DNA of 39,981 nucleotides from Phycisphaerales bacterium (GCA_020343675.1 CP070806.1:3704226-3744206), one strand, 5' to 3'; positions 25,301 through 34,173 are shown, numbered from the stretch's first letter. Program-made: numbers and translations. Notes: generated by a model from the letters alone, not told the origin.

Positions 25301-28300
25301 CGGCCGGTAACCGGCGCGGACGGAGCGTTTCTTGGCTTTCGGGGCAGTAACCGCGACGTCACCGAACGCAAACAGGCTGAGCAGGCCCTGAAGGAAACGA
25401 CGGGATTGCTCGAAACCATTTTCGAGCACACCCATATGCTGGTGGCCTATCTTGATCCGCAGTTCAATGTCGTCCGGGTCAATCGCGCCTACGCCCAGGC
25501 CGACGAACACGAGCCGTCATTTTACCAAGGCAAGAATCACTTTGACTTGTTTCCAAACGCCGAAAACGAACAGATCTTTCGCATGGTCATGAAGACCGGC
25601 GTGCCTTACTCGACCTATGCCAAACCGTTTGAGTATGCCGAACACCCGGAACGCGGAGTCACTTACTGGGACTGGAGCCTGGTGCCGATCAAGCAGCAGG
25701 ACGGGACCGTTTCAGGCCTGGTCCTGACGCTTTCGAACGTGACGGAGCGAAAGCAGGCCGAGCAGGCGTTGCAGGAGAGTGAGGCCACACTCAGCAGCAT
25801 CTTCCGGGCCGCGCCGGTAGGCATTGGGCTCGAATGCGACCAAAGGCTGTCGCGCGTGAATGACCAGGTATGTGCGATGCTGGGGTACTCCAGAGACGAA
25901 CTCGTCGGACAGCATGCCGTGATGTTCTATCCGAGTGCGGACGATTACGAACGTGTCAGACAAAAAAACCGGCCACAGATTCTTGAAATGGGTGCCGCCA
26001 CAGTCGAAACACAATGGAAACGCAAGGATGGTCGGACCATCGAAGTCCTGCTGAGCACCACGGTTCTTGACCGGGCCGATTTCTCAAAAGGAGTGACCTT
26101 CACGGCCCTCGATATCACCGAGCGCAAACGCGCCGAGGAACGTCTGCGGACACGCAATGAGATCGCGCGTATCTTCCTCACTGTGTCCGATGAGAAGGTC
26201 TTTGGTGACGTGCTGCCGACGTTGCTGGAGGCTATGCAGAGCCGTCACGGTGTCTTCGGGTACATCAACGAGGACGGGGCGCTGGTCTGTCCGTCCATGA
26301 CCAGAGATATCTGGGAGAAGTGCCAGGTCCCGGACAAACATATTGTGTTTCCCCCCGAAACGTGGGGCGATAGCCTGTGGTGCCGTGCGATCAGAGAGAA
26401 AAAGACCCTTTATTCGAACGAGCCCTCTCGTGTCCCGGAAGGACACATCGCCATCAGCAGAAACCTGGCTGTGCCGATCATCCACGAGCAGGAGGTCATT
26501 GGGCTTATCCACGTCGCCAACAAGGCAACCGATTACGACAGCGACGACGTGGAGTTGCTGGAGGATATTGTCACGCATGTCATCGCGCCGGTCATTGATG
26601 CCAGAATACTCGAAGAGCGACAGGAGAGGGCGCGCAGGCAGGTCGAGGCGGCGCTGCGAGAAAGCGAGCAGAAATACAGCTCGTTCGTGAGAAACTTCAT
26701 GGGGATTGCCTACCGAGGTGATATTGAGACCTGGACGCCCCAGTTTTTCCACGGTGCGGTCGAGCACATCACCGGTTACACAGAGGAGGAATTCGTCGCC
26801 GGCAAACCCCGATGGGATGAAGTTGTCCACCCCGATGACCTGGGCCGGATGATGGCGGAGGGCAGTGCAGAAAAGATGCGTTCGGTGCCGGACTTCTCAA
26901 CCGAGCGCGAATACCGCATCATCCGCAAAGACGGGCAGATACGGTGGCTCCATGAAATGGCTCGCGGCGTATGCGACGAATCCGGTCGACCCGCATCTGT
27001 GGAGGGGGCGCTTTATGACGTCACCGAACGAAAAGAAGCCGAGAGCGCCCTCCGGCATAGCGAGGAGCGGCACAGAAGCATGATTGAGCTGGCGCCCGAC
27101 ATTATTGTGGTTGTAAACAGGCTCGGCGTTATCGTATCGTGTAATAGTGCTGCGGAAAAAGTAACAGGCTATACCAGGGAGGAGCTGGTCGGCACGCACT
27201 TTACGAAACTGGGAGCCGTTCGATTCAAGGATGTCCCAAAGCTCGTGAGCGTGTTCTCCAACGTATTGAGAGGGAACGTGCCTGATCCGTTCGAACTCAA
27301 TTTCCTTCGGAAGGATCGCAGCGCCGGCGTCGTCCAGGTACGCGTCAATCTGCTCACAGACGGCAGTATTCAGATGATTGCCACCGACATAACGGATCAC
27401 GAGAAGGCGCAAAGGACGTTGCGCGAGTCTGAGGAGCGGCTGAGAATATTATTCGAATCGGCGCCGGACGGTATTTACCTGACCGACTCCAGGGGCAGGT
27501 TTGTGGACGGCAATAGAGCGGCCGAGGACCTGATCGGACTCGGCAAAGCCGAAGTTATCGGAAAGAATCTTTCCGAACTGGGCTTGTTGTCCGGCGAACA
27601 ATCGTCGAGAGCGGCGGCGAATCTGAAAAAGACCGTTGCCGGTGAGCCTACGGGTCCGACCGAATATATCTTAAGGCGAAAGGACGGCAGCCAGATTGCC
27701 ATTGAGGCGCGAACCTTCCCGGTGAAGATAAGGGGCAAAGCGTTGGCATTGGGGATTGCGCGCGACATCACGGAACGCAAGCATACGGAACAGAAGCTTC
27801 TTGAACACGAGGCCTATCTGAAGTCCCTGGCTTCTCAGTTGTCGCTGACGGAGGAACGCGAGAGGCACCGCCTCGCCACCGAACTGCACGACCAGATCGG
27901 CCAGTCTCTGGTCCTGTCCAAGATCAAGCTGGATCAGCTACGCAAGGGCGAATCCGCCGGCGCGATGACGGAGGCCCTCGATGACGTTTCCCGTTGTCTG
28001 GGGCAGGTCATTGCCGACACCAGAACCTTGACGTTTGACCTGAGCTATCCTATATTATACGAGTTGGGCTTTGAGGTGGCGGTTGCCGAGTGGCTGACGG
28101 AGCACATTGAAGAAAAGCACGGACTCGAAACTGATTTTGAAGATGACGGGCATTCGAAGCCGCTGGATGACGATATTCGAGCGCTCCTGTTTCGCAATGT
28201 GCGGGAGCTGCTGATCAACGTTGTCAAACACGCACAGGCAGGCCATGTAAAGGTTTCTGTCCGCAGAGCCGACAAAGATATTTGTGTTTGCGTTAAGGAC

Positions 28301-28498
28301 GACGGCGTGGGGTTTGACCCTGTTGAGGCTGCGGCGATGGCCGCCAAAAGGGCGGAATTCGGGCTTTTCAGTATCCGGGACCGACTTGAACAGTTGGGTG
28401 GACACATCGAGATTGAATCCGGGCCGGGTCTGGGCACGAAGATCACAATGCATGCGCCGCTGAAATATGGACAATTAGATGATGGGACCCAAACATGA
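22322..28498 (+). CDS. Giant soluble multi-PAS/GAF sensor histidine kinase
   Basis: A 2058-residue kinase with no membrane segment. By eye I count eleven PAS and two GAF modules. The order is coiled coil (1-45), PAS 1-4 (about 46-585), GAF 1 (586-762), PAS 5-8 (763-1276), GAF 2 (1277-1442), PAS 9-11 (1443-1830), kinase core (1831-2058). PAS units are joined by the recurring linker D-I/V-T-E-R-K-x-A-E. The core is the NarL-partner type: RERHRLATELHDQIGQSL with phospho-accepting His1856, N box NVRELLINVVKHA, and G boxes DDGVGFDP and GLGTKI. aggagg precedes the ATG. It overlaps its response regulator by four bases (ATGA). Signals sensed are unknown. None of the PAS domains shows an obvious cofactor signature. 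Confidence 0.95.
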   Translation: MTVSGKDKRGLVEQLRTLRTRLDRLERRNAELVHREQELRESSEQFTTIFDESLIGLYRTTPDGRILMANSALVNILGYSSFEELAERNLENEGYEPDYPRSAFKDRIEREGKVIGLESAWKRSDGTTVYVRESARAIRDESGHILYYQGTVEDVTARKQAEEALRKAHDELEMRVTQRTAELSRAHEALKREDTERKKAEEAQQESEERFHSIFDNASVGMVLVDKDGHVVAVNDEDCRFLGYPREELVGMHFKEFTHPEDVDLDTELYDSVVRGEKDRYAVDKRYVRKDGRVVWGHLGVSLIREGDGAPRYTVIVCEDITDAKRAAERLRESESRYRAVVENAGEGIVVVQDGMLRFVNSRHTSVTGRSQEESTSRPFIEFVHPDDRERVMDIHTRRLRGEQVPPVYELRVIDKEGKTKWLENNGVMIEWDGRPASLNFLRDVTARRDTEEALRRSEERFHLAQQASQTGVWERNLTNNEGYWSEHVETMFEIKSHSFDQRFEQFFECILPDDRERIDREISAAIGEGLGFTTEYRIARPDGSIRWMTDNAQIFNDPEGKPTRLVGTVRDITESKKAEEAIRRQTELLDSIRRAQTLFITGDDPKPVFEALLDTLVEMTNSEYGFIDEVRQDESGQLYKKNLALSNIAWDDESRQLYEKLQPSNFEFRNLNNLAGAPAVTGELVISNDPAHDPRSRGMPKGHPPISSFMGIPMLFGGDLVGVAGVANREGGYNEEIASFLETFISTCASIIQAVRDDRQRQQISQALAESEEEYRRVVEDQTEFIVRWLPGGIRTFVNDSYCDYFGISRDKAIGTSFFPLITDDYLEAVRARIESLTPESPASTGEHQVVRPDGTVGWTQWTDRAIFDEESKLIEFQSVGSDITERKQAQERLADAELRYRTVAEFAHDWEYWENPDGSLRYVSPSCEQITGYPPEQFFSNSDLLSDIILPEDKSLWIQHHNDSFRELGLHEAQFRIRRRDGHICWIEHTCRPVTGADGAFLGFRGSNRDVTERKQAEQALKETTGLLETIFEHTHMLVAYLDPQFNVVRVNRAYAQADEHEPSFYQGKNHFDLFPNAENEQIFRMVMKTGVPYSTYAKPFEYAEHPERGVTYWDWSLVPIKQQDGTVSGLVLTLSNVTERKQAEQALQESEATLSSIFRAAPVGIGLECDQRLSRVNDQVCAMLGYSRDELVGQHAVMFYPSADDYERVRQKNRPQILEMGAATVETQWKRKDGRTIEVLLSTTVLDRADFSKGVTFTALDITERKRAEERLRTRNEIARIFLTVSDEKVFGDVLPTLLEAMQSRHGVFGYINEDGALVCPSMTRDIWEKCQVPDKHIVFPPETWGDSLWCRAIREKKTLYSNEPSRVPEGHIAISRNLAVPIIHEQEVIGLIHVANKATDYDSDDVELLEDIVTHVIAPVIDARILEERQERARRQVEAALRESEQKYSSFVRNFMGIAYRGDIETWTPQFFHGAVEHITGYTEEEFVAGKPRWDEVVHPDDLGRMMAEGSAEKMRSVPDFSTEREYRIIRKDGQIRWLHEMARGVCDESGRPASVEGALYDVTERKEAESALRHSEERHRSMIELAPDIIVVVNRLGVIVSCNSAAEKVTGYTREELVGTHFTKLGAVRFKDVPKLVSVFSNVLRGNVPDPFELNFLRKDRSAGVVQVRVNLLTDGSIQMIATDITDHEKAQRTLRESEERLRILFESAPDGIYLTDSRGRFVDGNRAAEDLIGLGKAEVIGKNLSELGLLSGEQSSRAAANLKKTVAGEPTGPTEYILRRKDGSQIAIEARTFPVKIRGKALALGIARDITERKHTEQKLLEHEAYLKSLASQLSLTEERERHRLATELHDQIGQSLVLSKIKLDQLRKGESAGAMTEALDDVSRCLGQVIADTRTLTFDLSYPILYELGFEVAVAEWLTEHIEEKHGLETDFEDDGHSKPLDDDIRALLFRNVRELLINVVKHAQAGHVKVSVRRADKDICVCVKDDGVGFDPVEAAAMAAKRAEFGLFSIRDRLEQLGGHIEIESGPGLGTKITMHAPLKYGQLDDGTQT
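24975..24994 (+). repeat. 20-bp direct repeat, copy 1 (inside kinase gene)
   Basis: tcaccgaacgcaaacaggct, identical to the copy at 25359-25378. The two are 384 bases apart, exactly 128 codons, and both encode the linker after a PAS domain. Confidence 0.9.
25359..25378 (+). repeat. 20-bp direct repeat, copy 2 (inside kinase gene)
   Basis: Identical to 24975-24994. Recombination between copies would remove or add exactly one PAS domain in frame. Confidence 0.9.
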
Positions 28499-29148
28499 GT
28501 ACCAAGGTTTTGTTGGTGGACGACCATGCGCTAATCCGCGAAGGTTTGCGCTCACTGCTTGAGAAGCAGCCCGAAATAGAAGTCGTGGCCGACGTGGACG
28601 ACGGCCGCAAGGCGTTTGAGCTGACAAGGGAGCTGTCGCCGGACATCGTCATCATGGATGTTACGATGCCGAGGCTCAGCGGCATCGAGGCGACGCGCCA
28701 GATTACAGCCGAATTCCCGGGCGTCAAGGTCATTGCTTTGTCGATCCACTCGAAGAGGCGGTTTGTCTGCGATATGCTCAGCGCCGGAGCAGCCGGCTAC
28801 ATATTGAAGGAATGTCTGTTCGACGAGCTTGTTCAGGCGATCGAGGCGGTCGCCGCAGGCAATCGCTATCTCAGCCCAAGAGTAACCGACATGGTCGTTG
28901 ACGATTATGTCAAGCGGTTGTCATCAGGCGTTGAATCGCCATTGACCTCGCTGACGGGCCGGGAACGCGAGGTCCTTCAGCTCGTGGCCGAGGGCAAGTC
29001 CACAAAACAAATTGCACTGGAATTATACGTGAGCACCAAGACCATTGAGGCCAATCGACGTCAAATCATGGAGAAACTGGACGTGCACAGCGTGGCCGAG
29101 CTCACCAAATACGCCATTCGAGAAGGATTGACCACTCTGGAGAAATGA
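28495..29148 (+). CDS. NarL/FixJ-family response regulator
   Basis: A 217-residue transcription factor and clear partner of the preceding kinase. The receiver domain (1-120) has the acidic pair Asp9-Asp10, phospho-acceptor Asp55 (IVIMDVTMP), and Lys in GYILKE. The LuxR-type helix-turn-helix (about 152-210) reads LTGREREVLQLVAEGKSTKQIA then YVSTKTIEANRRQIMEKL. It overlaps the kinase stop by four bases, so the pair is translationally coupled. Its targets are unknown. Confidence 0.96.
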   Translation: MSTKVLLVDDHALIREGLRSLLEKQPEIEVVADVDDGRKAFELTRELSPDIVIMDVTMPRLSGIEATRQITAEFPGVKVIALSIHSKRRFVCDMLSAGAAGYILKECLFDELVQAIEAVAAGNRYLSPRVTDMVVDDYVKRLSSGVESPLTSLTGREREVLQLVAEGKSTKQIALELYVSTKTIEANRRQIMEKLDVHSVAELTKYAIREGLTTLEK

Positions 29149-29855
29149 GCGCCCACGGGGGCCGCGAGCAATTTGAAGGCTCCGGCCCCGCCCATCGGCA
29201 GAGGCTGTACTCTTTCGCCAATCCCCCAAAAATAGGCATTGGGCGGTGTATTTCAAGGAAAAGCCTCACGGCTCCCGTCGGTTGCGTGGCCGATAAAAGT
29301 GCAGATAGTAAGGTATCTGTGGGCCAAAAGAAACGAGCTTCGAGTTCTTTACGAATGCAGGCATCGTCGGAATTGATGGTTTCATTGTCGTGCTGGGTGG
29401 GCATGGAGAGAATGGCAGGCGATGCCGATGGGTGGTTGCCCACAAAACACTGCTTTGACTGCTGGCTTTGGGGGACGTCCGGCAGTCGGATTCGCCGAGG
29501 ATTGTAAGGACAGGTACTGGATTAAGGCTTATGCGACGAAGCTGTCGCTTTCGGGGCAGCTTCGCCGTATAGGTTGGGTGTGCCTGTTGCGACTCGCTGG
29601 GGGGTTGTCCTGGTTTTCTCGCCGCACCTCTTCTGATTTCTGTTGGCTCAAGGCAATTCGCTTATTATCTGCGTAATGGCACTGGCAACACGCCCCCGGC
29701 TCAGGTCAGAATCAGTCCCGGTGTTCTTGACACGGCTCTCGGAATAGGCTATCCTGAGCATCGGTCGGCCTGTAACGCCCTTCAGTTCAGGCAGAAGCAG
29801 TTTTGTACTGTGGGATTCATGCCGTTTTTGAGATTCGGCCGGGAGGTCTGTTAAG
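29149..29855. other. Long intergenic region upstream of the ThuA/sulfatase pair
   Basis: About 700 bases without a supportable gene. It contains an 8-bp inverted repeat (cgaagctg at 29537-29544, cagcttcg at 29557-29564) and a sigma-70-type promoter at 29727-29755. A gccgataa at about 29290 resembles a sigma-28 -10 element, but no matching -35 is present. Short frames on both strands overlap and look random. The length is unusual for this compact region. Confidence 0.55.
29727..29755 (+). promoter_or_regulatory. Promoter of the ThuA-like/sulfatase operon
   Basis: Perfect ttgaca (29727-29732), 17-base spacer, tatcct (29750-29755). The predicted leader is about 95 bases to the ATG at 29856. Confidence 0.6.
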
Positions 29856-30761
29856 ATGAGCAACAGTCTATCGCGAAGAGAATTTATGAATGTTGTTGGG
29901 ACTGCCGGGCTTGCTGCGGCTCTGTCCCCAACGGGCGCCGGCGCTGCCAGGAAAAAGAAGCCGCCTCATGTGGTTTTCGTCACGGGCGACGATGAGTATC
30001 GCTCTGAGGTTACCATGCCGTTCATCGCGCAGCTTCTGGGACGAAAGAACCAGTTTAGGTGCACGGTGCTTTATGCCGTGGACCCGGCCACGGGAGAGCC
30101 CAACCCGAAGTATCGCACGAACATCGCCGGCCTCGATGCGCTGAAGACCGCGGACGTGGCCGTTTTCTACATGCGGTTTCGCGCGCTGCCCGACGAGCAG
30201 CTGAAACTCATCCTCGATTACGTCAATTCGGGTAAGCCCATCGTCGGCCTGCGCACCAGCACCCATGCCTTTCGCTACCCTTCCGGGCACAAAAGCCAAA
30301 CGTACAACGATCGGTTCGGTATCGACGTGTTCGGGCAAAAATGGATCACCCACCACGGGCATAAATCCACGACCGAGGTCTCCATCTTCCCGGCGATGCG
30401 CGAGCACCCGATTCTGCGAGGCATCTATGGTTCGTTCCCATGCAGCTCGTGGCTGTACCACGTCGAGCCACTGGCCGGCGATTGTCAGGTTCTGCTGACA
30501 GGCAAGGCCGTCAACTCGAACAAAACGAAAAATCAGGACAAATTCCCGCTCATCCAGCCGGTGGCGTGGACCAAGACCTACAAGGGCGCCCGCGTGTTCT
30601 TTATGACGCTGGGTCACCCGAAGGATTTTGAGGAATACTCCGTGCGAAGGCTTTTGATGAACGGCATATACTGGGCGTCGGGTCTGGGCGTTCCCGAGGG
30701 CGGCGCTCTGGCCGAACCGAAAGGGGATTTGGCCGGCTGGCAGGCTCCCGAGACACATTGA
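29856..30761 (+). CDS. Tat-exported ThuA-domain protein
   Basis: A 301-residue protein with a Tat signal (SRREFMNVVGTAGLAAAL, cleavage near residue 30) and a ThuA-like glutamine-amidotransferase-type fold: HVVFVTGDDEYRSEVTMP at the start, then ADVAVFYMRFRALPDEQL, and GKPIVGLRTSTHAF. Planctomycete ThuA proteins are commonly exported and lie near sulfatases and glycoside-degrading genes. Their enzymatic activity is poorly defined; some are linked to 3-keto-sugar or trehalose metabolism. gggagg lies nine bases before the ATG. The sulfatase gene starts seven bases after the stop. Confidence 0.88.
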   Translation: MSNSLSRREFMNVVGTAGLAAALSPTGAGAARKKKPPHVVFVTGDDEYRSEVTMPFIAQLLGRKNQFRCTVLYAVDPATGEPNPKYRTNIAGLDALKTADVAVFYMRFRALPDEQLKLILDYVNSGKPIVGLRTSTHAFRYPSGHKSQTYNDRFGIDVFGQKWITHHGHKSTTEVSIFPAMREHPILRGIYGSFPCSSWLYHVEPLAGDCQVLLTGKAVNSNKTKNQDKFPLIQPVAWTKTYKGARVFFMTLGHPKDFEEYSVRRLLMNGIYWASGLGVPEGGALAEPKGDLAGWQAPETH

Positions 30762-30768
30762 GCGATCT

Positions 30769-32229
30769 ATGATGAACCGTCGCGATTTCTTGAAACACTG
30801 TGCCGCCGCTGTCGAAGGGTTCGCTCTGTCGAGCTATGCCCTGACCGCGGCCGGCTGCGGGCTATCCGGCAAGACTTCGCAGGCGAACGTGGACCGGAAG
30901 CCGCCCAACATCGTTTTTCTTTTCATCGATGACATGGGCTGGCGGGACGTCGGCTTCATGGGCAGCCGGTACTACGAGACGCCCAACATCGACAAGCTGG
31001 CGGCCCACGGCATGGTCTTTACAAACGCTTATTCCAATGCGCCCAACTGCGCCCCGGCGCGGGCCTGCCTGCTCTCGGGCCAGTACAGCCCCCGGCACGG
31101 CGTCTATACCGTCGAAAGCTCCAGCCGGGGTCAGTCGAGATACAGAAAGCTTATCCCGGTCGAGAACACCAAAGTCCTCGATCCGAACACGGTGACGATT
31201 GCCGAAGCGATCAAGCCAGCCGGGTACGTCAGCGCCAGTATCGGCAAGTGGCATTTGGGCGACGACCCGCAGTCCGGCCCGAGGGCTCAGGGTTTCGATG
31301 TCAATGTCGCCGGCTATAGGGCAGGCCATCCACAGAGAGGCTACTTCGTCCCCTACAAAAATCCGGAGCTTTCCGATGGCCCACCGGGCGAGTACCTCAC
31401 CGACAGGCTCACGGATGAGGCGTTGAAATTCATCGAGACCAACAAAGACAAGCCGTTCTTTTTGTATCTGCCGCACTATGCCATCCATACACCGTTGCAG
31501 GCCAAGGCCGAACTGATCGAAAAATACAAAAAGAAGCCCGGCTCCGGCGGACAGAACAATCCGACTTATGCCGCCATGATCGAGAGCACCGACCAGGGCG
31601 TCGGACGCATCATGGACAAGCTCGACGAACTGGACCTGACCGGCAATACAATTGTCTTTTTCTTCTCCGACAACGGGGGCGTCAAGGGCATCACCTCGAA
31701 CGAGCCTCTTCGGGGCGGCAAGGGAATGTTGTACGAAGGCGGGATTCGCGAGCCGATGGTCGTTCGCTGGCCGGGCGTTGTCAAATCCGGGACAACCTGC
31801 GAGACGCCCATCATCGGCGTGGATTTGTTTCCGACGATTCTCGAGATGACTGGCGCGCCGAGGCCGGCCGGAAAGCTGCTGGATGGTGAGAGTATCGTCC
31901 CGCTTCTGACGGGCGCAAAGGGTTTGAGTCGCGAAGCCATCTTCTGGCATTTCCCCGCGTACTTACAGGGCAAGGCCGAAGGGGCCAGAGATCCGCGTTT
32001 CAGGACGCGGCCGGGCGCGGCCGTACGCGCGGGCGACTGGAAGCTCATCGAGTACTTTGAGGACGGTGTTCTGGAATTGTACAATCTTAAGGACGATATC
32101 GGCGAGCAGAAGAATCTGGCCGAAGCCCTGCCGGAGAAGGCCAAAGAGCTCCACAGGCTGATGCTCACGTGGCGTAGAAAAGTCAACGCGCCGGTTCCCA
32201 CCGAATTGAATCCTGACTACAATCCGTAG
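30769..32229 (+). CDS. Tat-exported sulfatase, probably a lipoprotein (arylsulfatase A-like)
   Basis: Hydrolyses sulfate esters, probably on polysaccharides. The 486-residue protein has a Tat signal (NRRDFLKHCAA) running into a lipobox (LTAAGC, Cys30). Metal-binding Asp54-Asp55 sit in FLFIDDMGW. Cys94 in NCAPARACLLSGQYSPRHG is the residue converted to formylglycine. The lysine and histidine of GKWHLGDD and the metal-binding FFSDNGG follow. Overall layout fits the S1 family. It pairs with the ThuA gene upstream. The sugar target cannot be inferred. Two adjacent ATG codons (30769, 30772) are possible starts. Confidence 0.95.
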   Translation: MMNRRDFLKHCAAAVEGFALSSYALTAAGCGLSGKTSQANVDRKPPNIVFLFIDDMGWRDVGFMGSRYYETPNIDKLAAHGMVFTNAYSNAPNCAPARACLLSGQYSPRHGVYTVESSSRGQSRYRKLIPVENTKVLDPNTVTIAEAIKPAGYVSASIGKWHLGDDPQSGPRAQGFDVNVAGYRAGHPQRGYFVPYKNPELSDGPPGEYLTDRLTDEALKFIETNKDKPFFLYLPHYAIHTPLQAKAELIEKYKKKPGSGGQNNPTYAAMIESTDQGVGRIMDKLDELDLTGNTIVFFFSDNGGVKGITSNEPLRGGKGMLYEGGIREPMVVRWPGVVKSGTTCETPIIGVDLFPTILEMTGAPRPAGKLLDGESIVPLLTGAKGLSREAIFWHFPAYLQGKAEGARDPRFRTRPGAAVRAGDWKLIEYFEDGVLELYNLKDDIGEQKNLAEALPEKAKELHRLMLTWRRKVNAPVPTELNPDYNP

Positions 32230-32281
32230 CTCAATCGGAGAAACCGCAGCTGAATAGATCCGCTGCGAAATGCCGTAAGGT

Positions 32282-32956
32282 TCAGGATTTCCGGCCCCTC
32301 GAGATTTTGCTTTCCGTGCCGGCGATGAGTCGCTTGATGTTCTCGCGGTGCCGGATGATGACCATCAGCGGGATGGCGATTGCCACAATCAGCAGAGGCC
32401 ACAACGTGCCGAGACTCCAGCCCGGCGTCAGTACAATGGCCGCGATTAGAACAAGGGGAAACGTGACCGCCCCCGCAATGGACGCCAGAGAAACATATCG
32501 CCATATCAACACAACTGTGACCCACGTCACGATAGCAAACGCGGCGCAAATCGTATAGTAGGGCCACATACCCAGTGCCACCCCGAAACTCGTGGCGACG
32601 CCCTTGCCGCCTTTGAACTTCACGTACACCGGGAAAACGTGTCCGAGGATAGCCGCACAGCCTACGGCCAGCCACAAGAATAGAGCAACGACCTGCTCCG
32701 TTTGCGGCAACGCCGATAAGGGCCGCACGAGCGGAAGCGTCACAAGCATTGGAAGCAGACCTTTGAGCGTATCGAGGATAAAACAGACATAGGCCCAGTT
32801 TCTGCCGAGCGCGCGGGCGACGTTCGTGGCGCCGATATTGCCCGAGCCGATGGAGCGCAGGTCCTTGCCATGCGCCTTGGCGATGAGCAGTCCAAAAGGT
32901 ATCGAGCCGAGTAAATACGCCCCGATGATGGCAAGTGGGAATATCAAGTACGTCAT
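32282..32956 (-). CDS. plsY: Glycerol-3-phosphate acyltransferase PlsY
   Basis: Membrane enzyme that transfers an acyl group from acyl phosphate to glycerol-3-phosphate, the first step of phospholipid synthesis. The 224-residue protein has five to six hydrophobic segments and the three family motifs: LLGSIPFGLLIAK then GSGNIGATNVAR, and GHVFPVYVKFKGGKGVATSFG, plus the C-terminal HRENIKRLIAGTE. Its ATG overlaps the stop of the GT4 gene by four bases, so it belongs to the same transcript as the lipopolysaccharide genes. Confidence 0.96.
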   Translation of the reverse strand: MTYLIFPLAIIGAYLLGSIPFGLLIAKAHGKDLRSIGSGNIGATNVARALGRNWAYVCFILDTLKGLLPMLVTLPLVRPLSALPQTEQVVALFLWLAVGCAAILGHVFPVYVKFKGGKGVATSFGVALGMWPYYTICAAFAIVTWVTVVLIWRYVSLASIAGAVTFPLVLIAAIVLTPGWSLGTLWPLLIVAIAIPLMVIIRHRENIKRLIAGTESKISRGRKS

Positions 32957-34149
32957 GTTTGACCCTTCCTTTGAAGGATAGATTCATAGAGACCCATCAG
33001 TTCTCGGGCGGCCCGGCTGATGGTGATGTGATCCTTGAGGCTGTCTTCGGCAATCGCTTTTGACGCCTTCTCGATGTTGTGCGTATCGGTGAAGGTGCGA
33101 ATCGCCTCGGCGAGTGCATTGATGTTCTCGGGTGTGTCGATGACTTTTCCGTGCCGGTTATCGACGAACAGGTCCGCGGCGCCGTTGAATTTGGTGGTGA
33201 TGACCGGCTTGCCCGCGGCCAGCGCTTCGAGGATGAATCGGCTGGCCGGGTCGTAAAAGGTCGGCAGGACGGCGACGTTGGCTACCGACAAAGCGCATTG
33301 AATGTGGCTGACGGAACCCAAGAAAACGATTGCCTGGCCCGCTGCGCGCAGATCGAGCTGCCTCGCGAGCCGGCGGTACTTGCGCGTTTTGTCTCGACCG
33401 ACCACCACCAAGCAGCATTTGCGTTCGGTCTCAGGCCGGGCCGCTGCTGAGACGGCTCGAATGAGAGGGGCCAGTCCCTTGAGTCTGAAGTTGTTTGCTA
33501 CGAACAAGAACAGAACGGGATGGTCCGCTTCTCTGAGGCGCGCCTCGGCGAGGATTTGGCTGCGGAGCCTGTCGGCCTGATCCGTATTGATTTGTCGGTC
33601 CGTCTTGACGCCGTTCGGTATCACCACGATGCGCTTCGCATCGGCGCCGTAGTGACGTTGAAACTGATCAGCCACGTATTGCGAAAGGGCGGCGATGACC
33701 GGCCCATCCGCAGCGCGGGCTAATCTGCGCTCGGCCCGCAAGAAGGCCGCCCGGCGAAGATTGCCAAAGGCCGTCAGTCTCTTGTACGATTCGATGAACG
33801 TGTTCCCGTGACTGGCGGCATGGCGCAGGATGGACTCGGCATACGTGCCCCCGCGCGGCTGATACACGTCGGCGAACTCGAACGGAAGGACGCTGTGAAT
33901 GATATCGTATTTGTTTTTTGAGAGATGGTTTCTCAGCACCCGCGCGAACGCCGAATAGCCAATGCGCCCGCCTCTTTTGTCCGGGCGAAATACATGTACA
34001 TTCCTGCTGCTGCCCTGGCCCGTTGCAGCGAGCACGTCCACTTTGCAGCCGAGCCCCGATAGAGCCGCCGCCAGCTCGAAAACGGAGCGTTCGGCGCCCC
34101 CGAGGGCGATGTTGGCTCGTTCGGTGATAATCGCGATTCTCTTGTTCAT
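32953..34149 (-). CDS. Family 4 glycosyltransferase
   Basis: Probably extends the lipopolysaccharide core. The 398-residue protein has a GT-B fold: an N-terminal half with ALGGAERSVFELAAAL (sugar-acceptor side) and FEFADVYQPRGGTYAES, and a C-terminal half with VIPNGVKT, FVANNFRLKGL and the donor-binding PTFYDPASRFILEALAAGKPVITT, in which E-x7-E is retained. The heptose-cluster context suggests a lipid A core sugar, which is inference. I chose ATG 34149; a TTG at 34167 gives six extra residues. It lies 24 bases after the upstream fusion gene. Confidence 0.92.
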   Translation of the reverse strand: MNKRIAIITERANIALGGAERSVFELAAALSGLGCKVDVLAATGQGSSRNVHVFRPDKRGGRIGYSAFARVLRNHLSKNKYDIIHSVLPFEFADVYQPRGGTYAESILRHAASHGNTFIESYKRLTAFGNLRRAAFLRAERRLARAADGPVIAALSQYVADQFQRHYGADAKRIVVIPNGVKTDRQINTDQADRLRSQILAEARLREADHPVLFLFVANNFRLKGLAPLIRAVSAAARPETERKCCLVVVGRDKTRKYRRLARQLDLRAAGQAIVFLGSVSHIQCALSVANVAVLPTFYDPASRFILEALAAGKPVITTKFNGAADLFVDNRHGKVIDTPENINALAEAIRTFTDTHNIEKASKAIAEDSLKDHITISRAARELMGLYESILQRKGQT

Positions 34150-34173
34150 CGCAGAATGTAGATTCAAGTTCTG

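Noticed and set aside
29285..29300. Possible sigma-28 promoter (gccgataa)
   Set aside because: Only the -10 half matches; the expected upstream taaa element is absent and no gene follows closely.
29868..30758. 296-codon minus-strand frame opposite the ThuA gene
   Set aside because: The plus strand encodes a clear Tat signal and ThuA domain with a Shine-Dalgarno; the antisense product resembles nothing.
30862..31950. 362-codon minus-strand frame opposite the sulfatase
   Set aside because: The sulfatase on the plus strand has all active-site residues; the antisense frame is a shadow.
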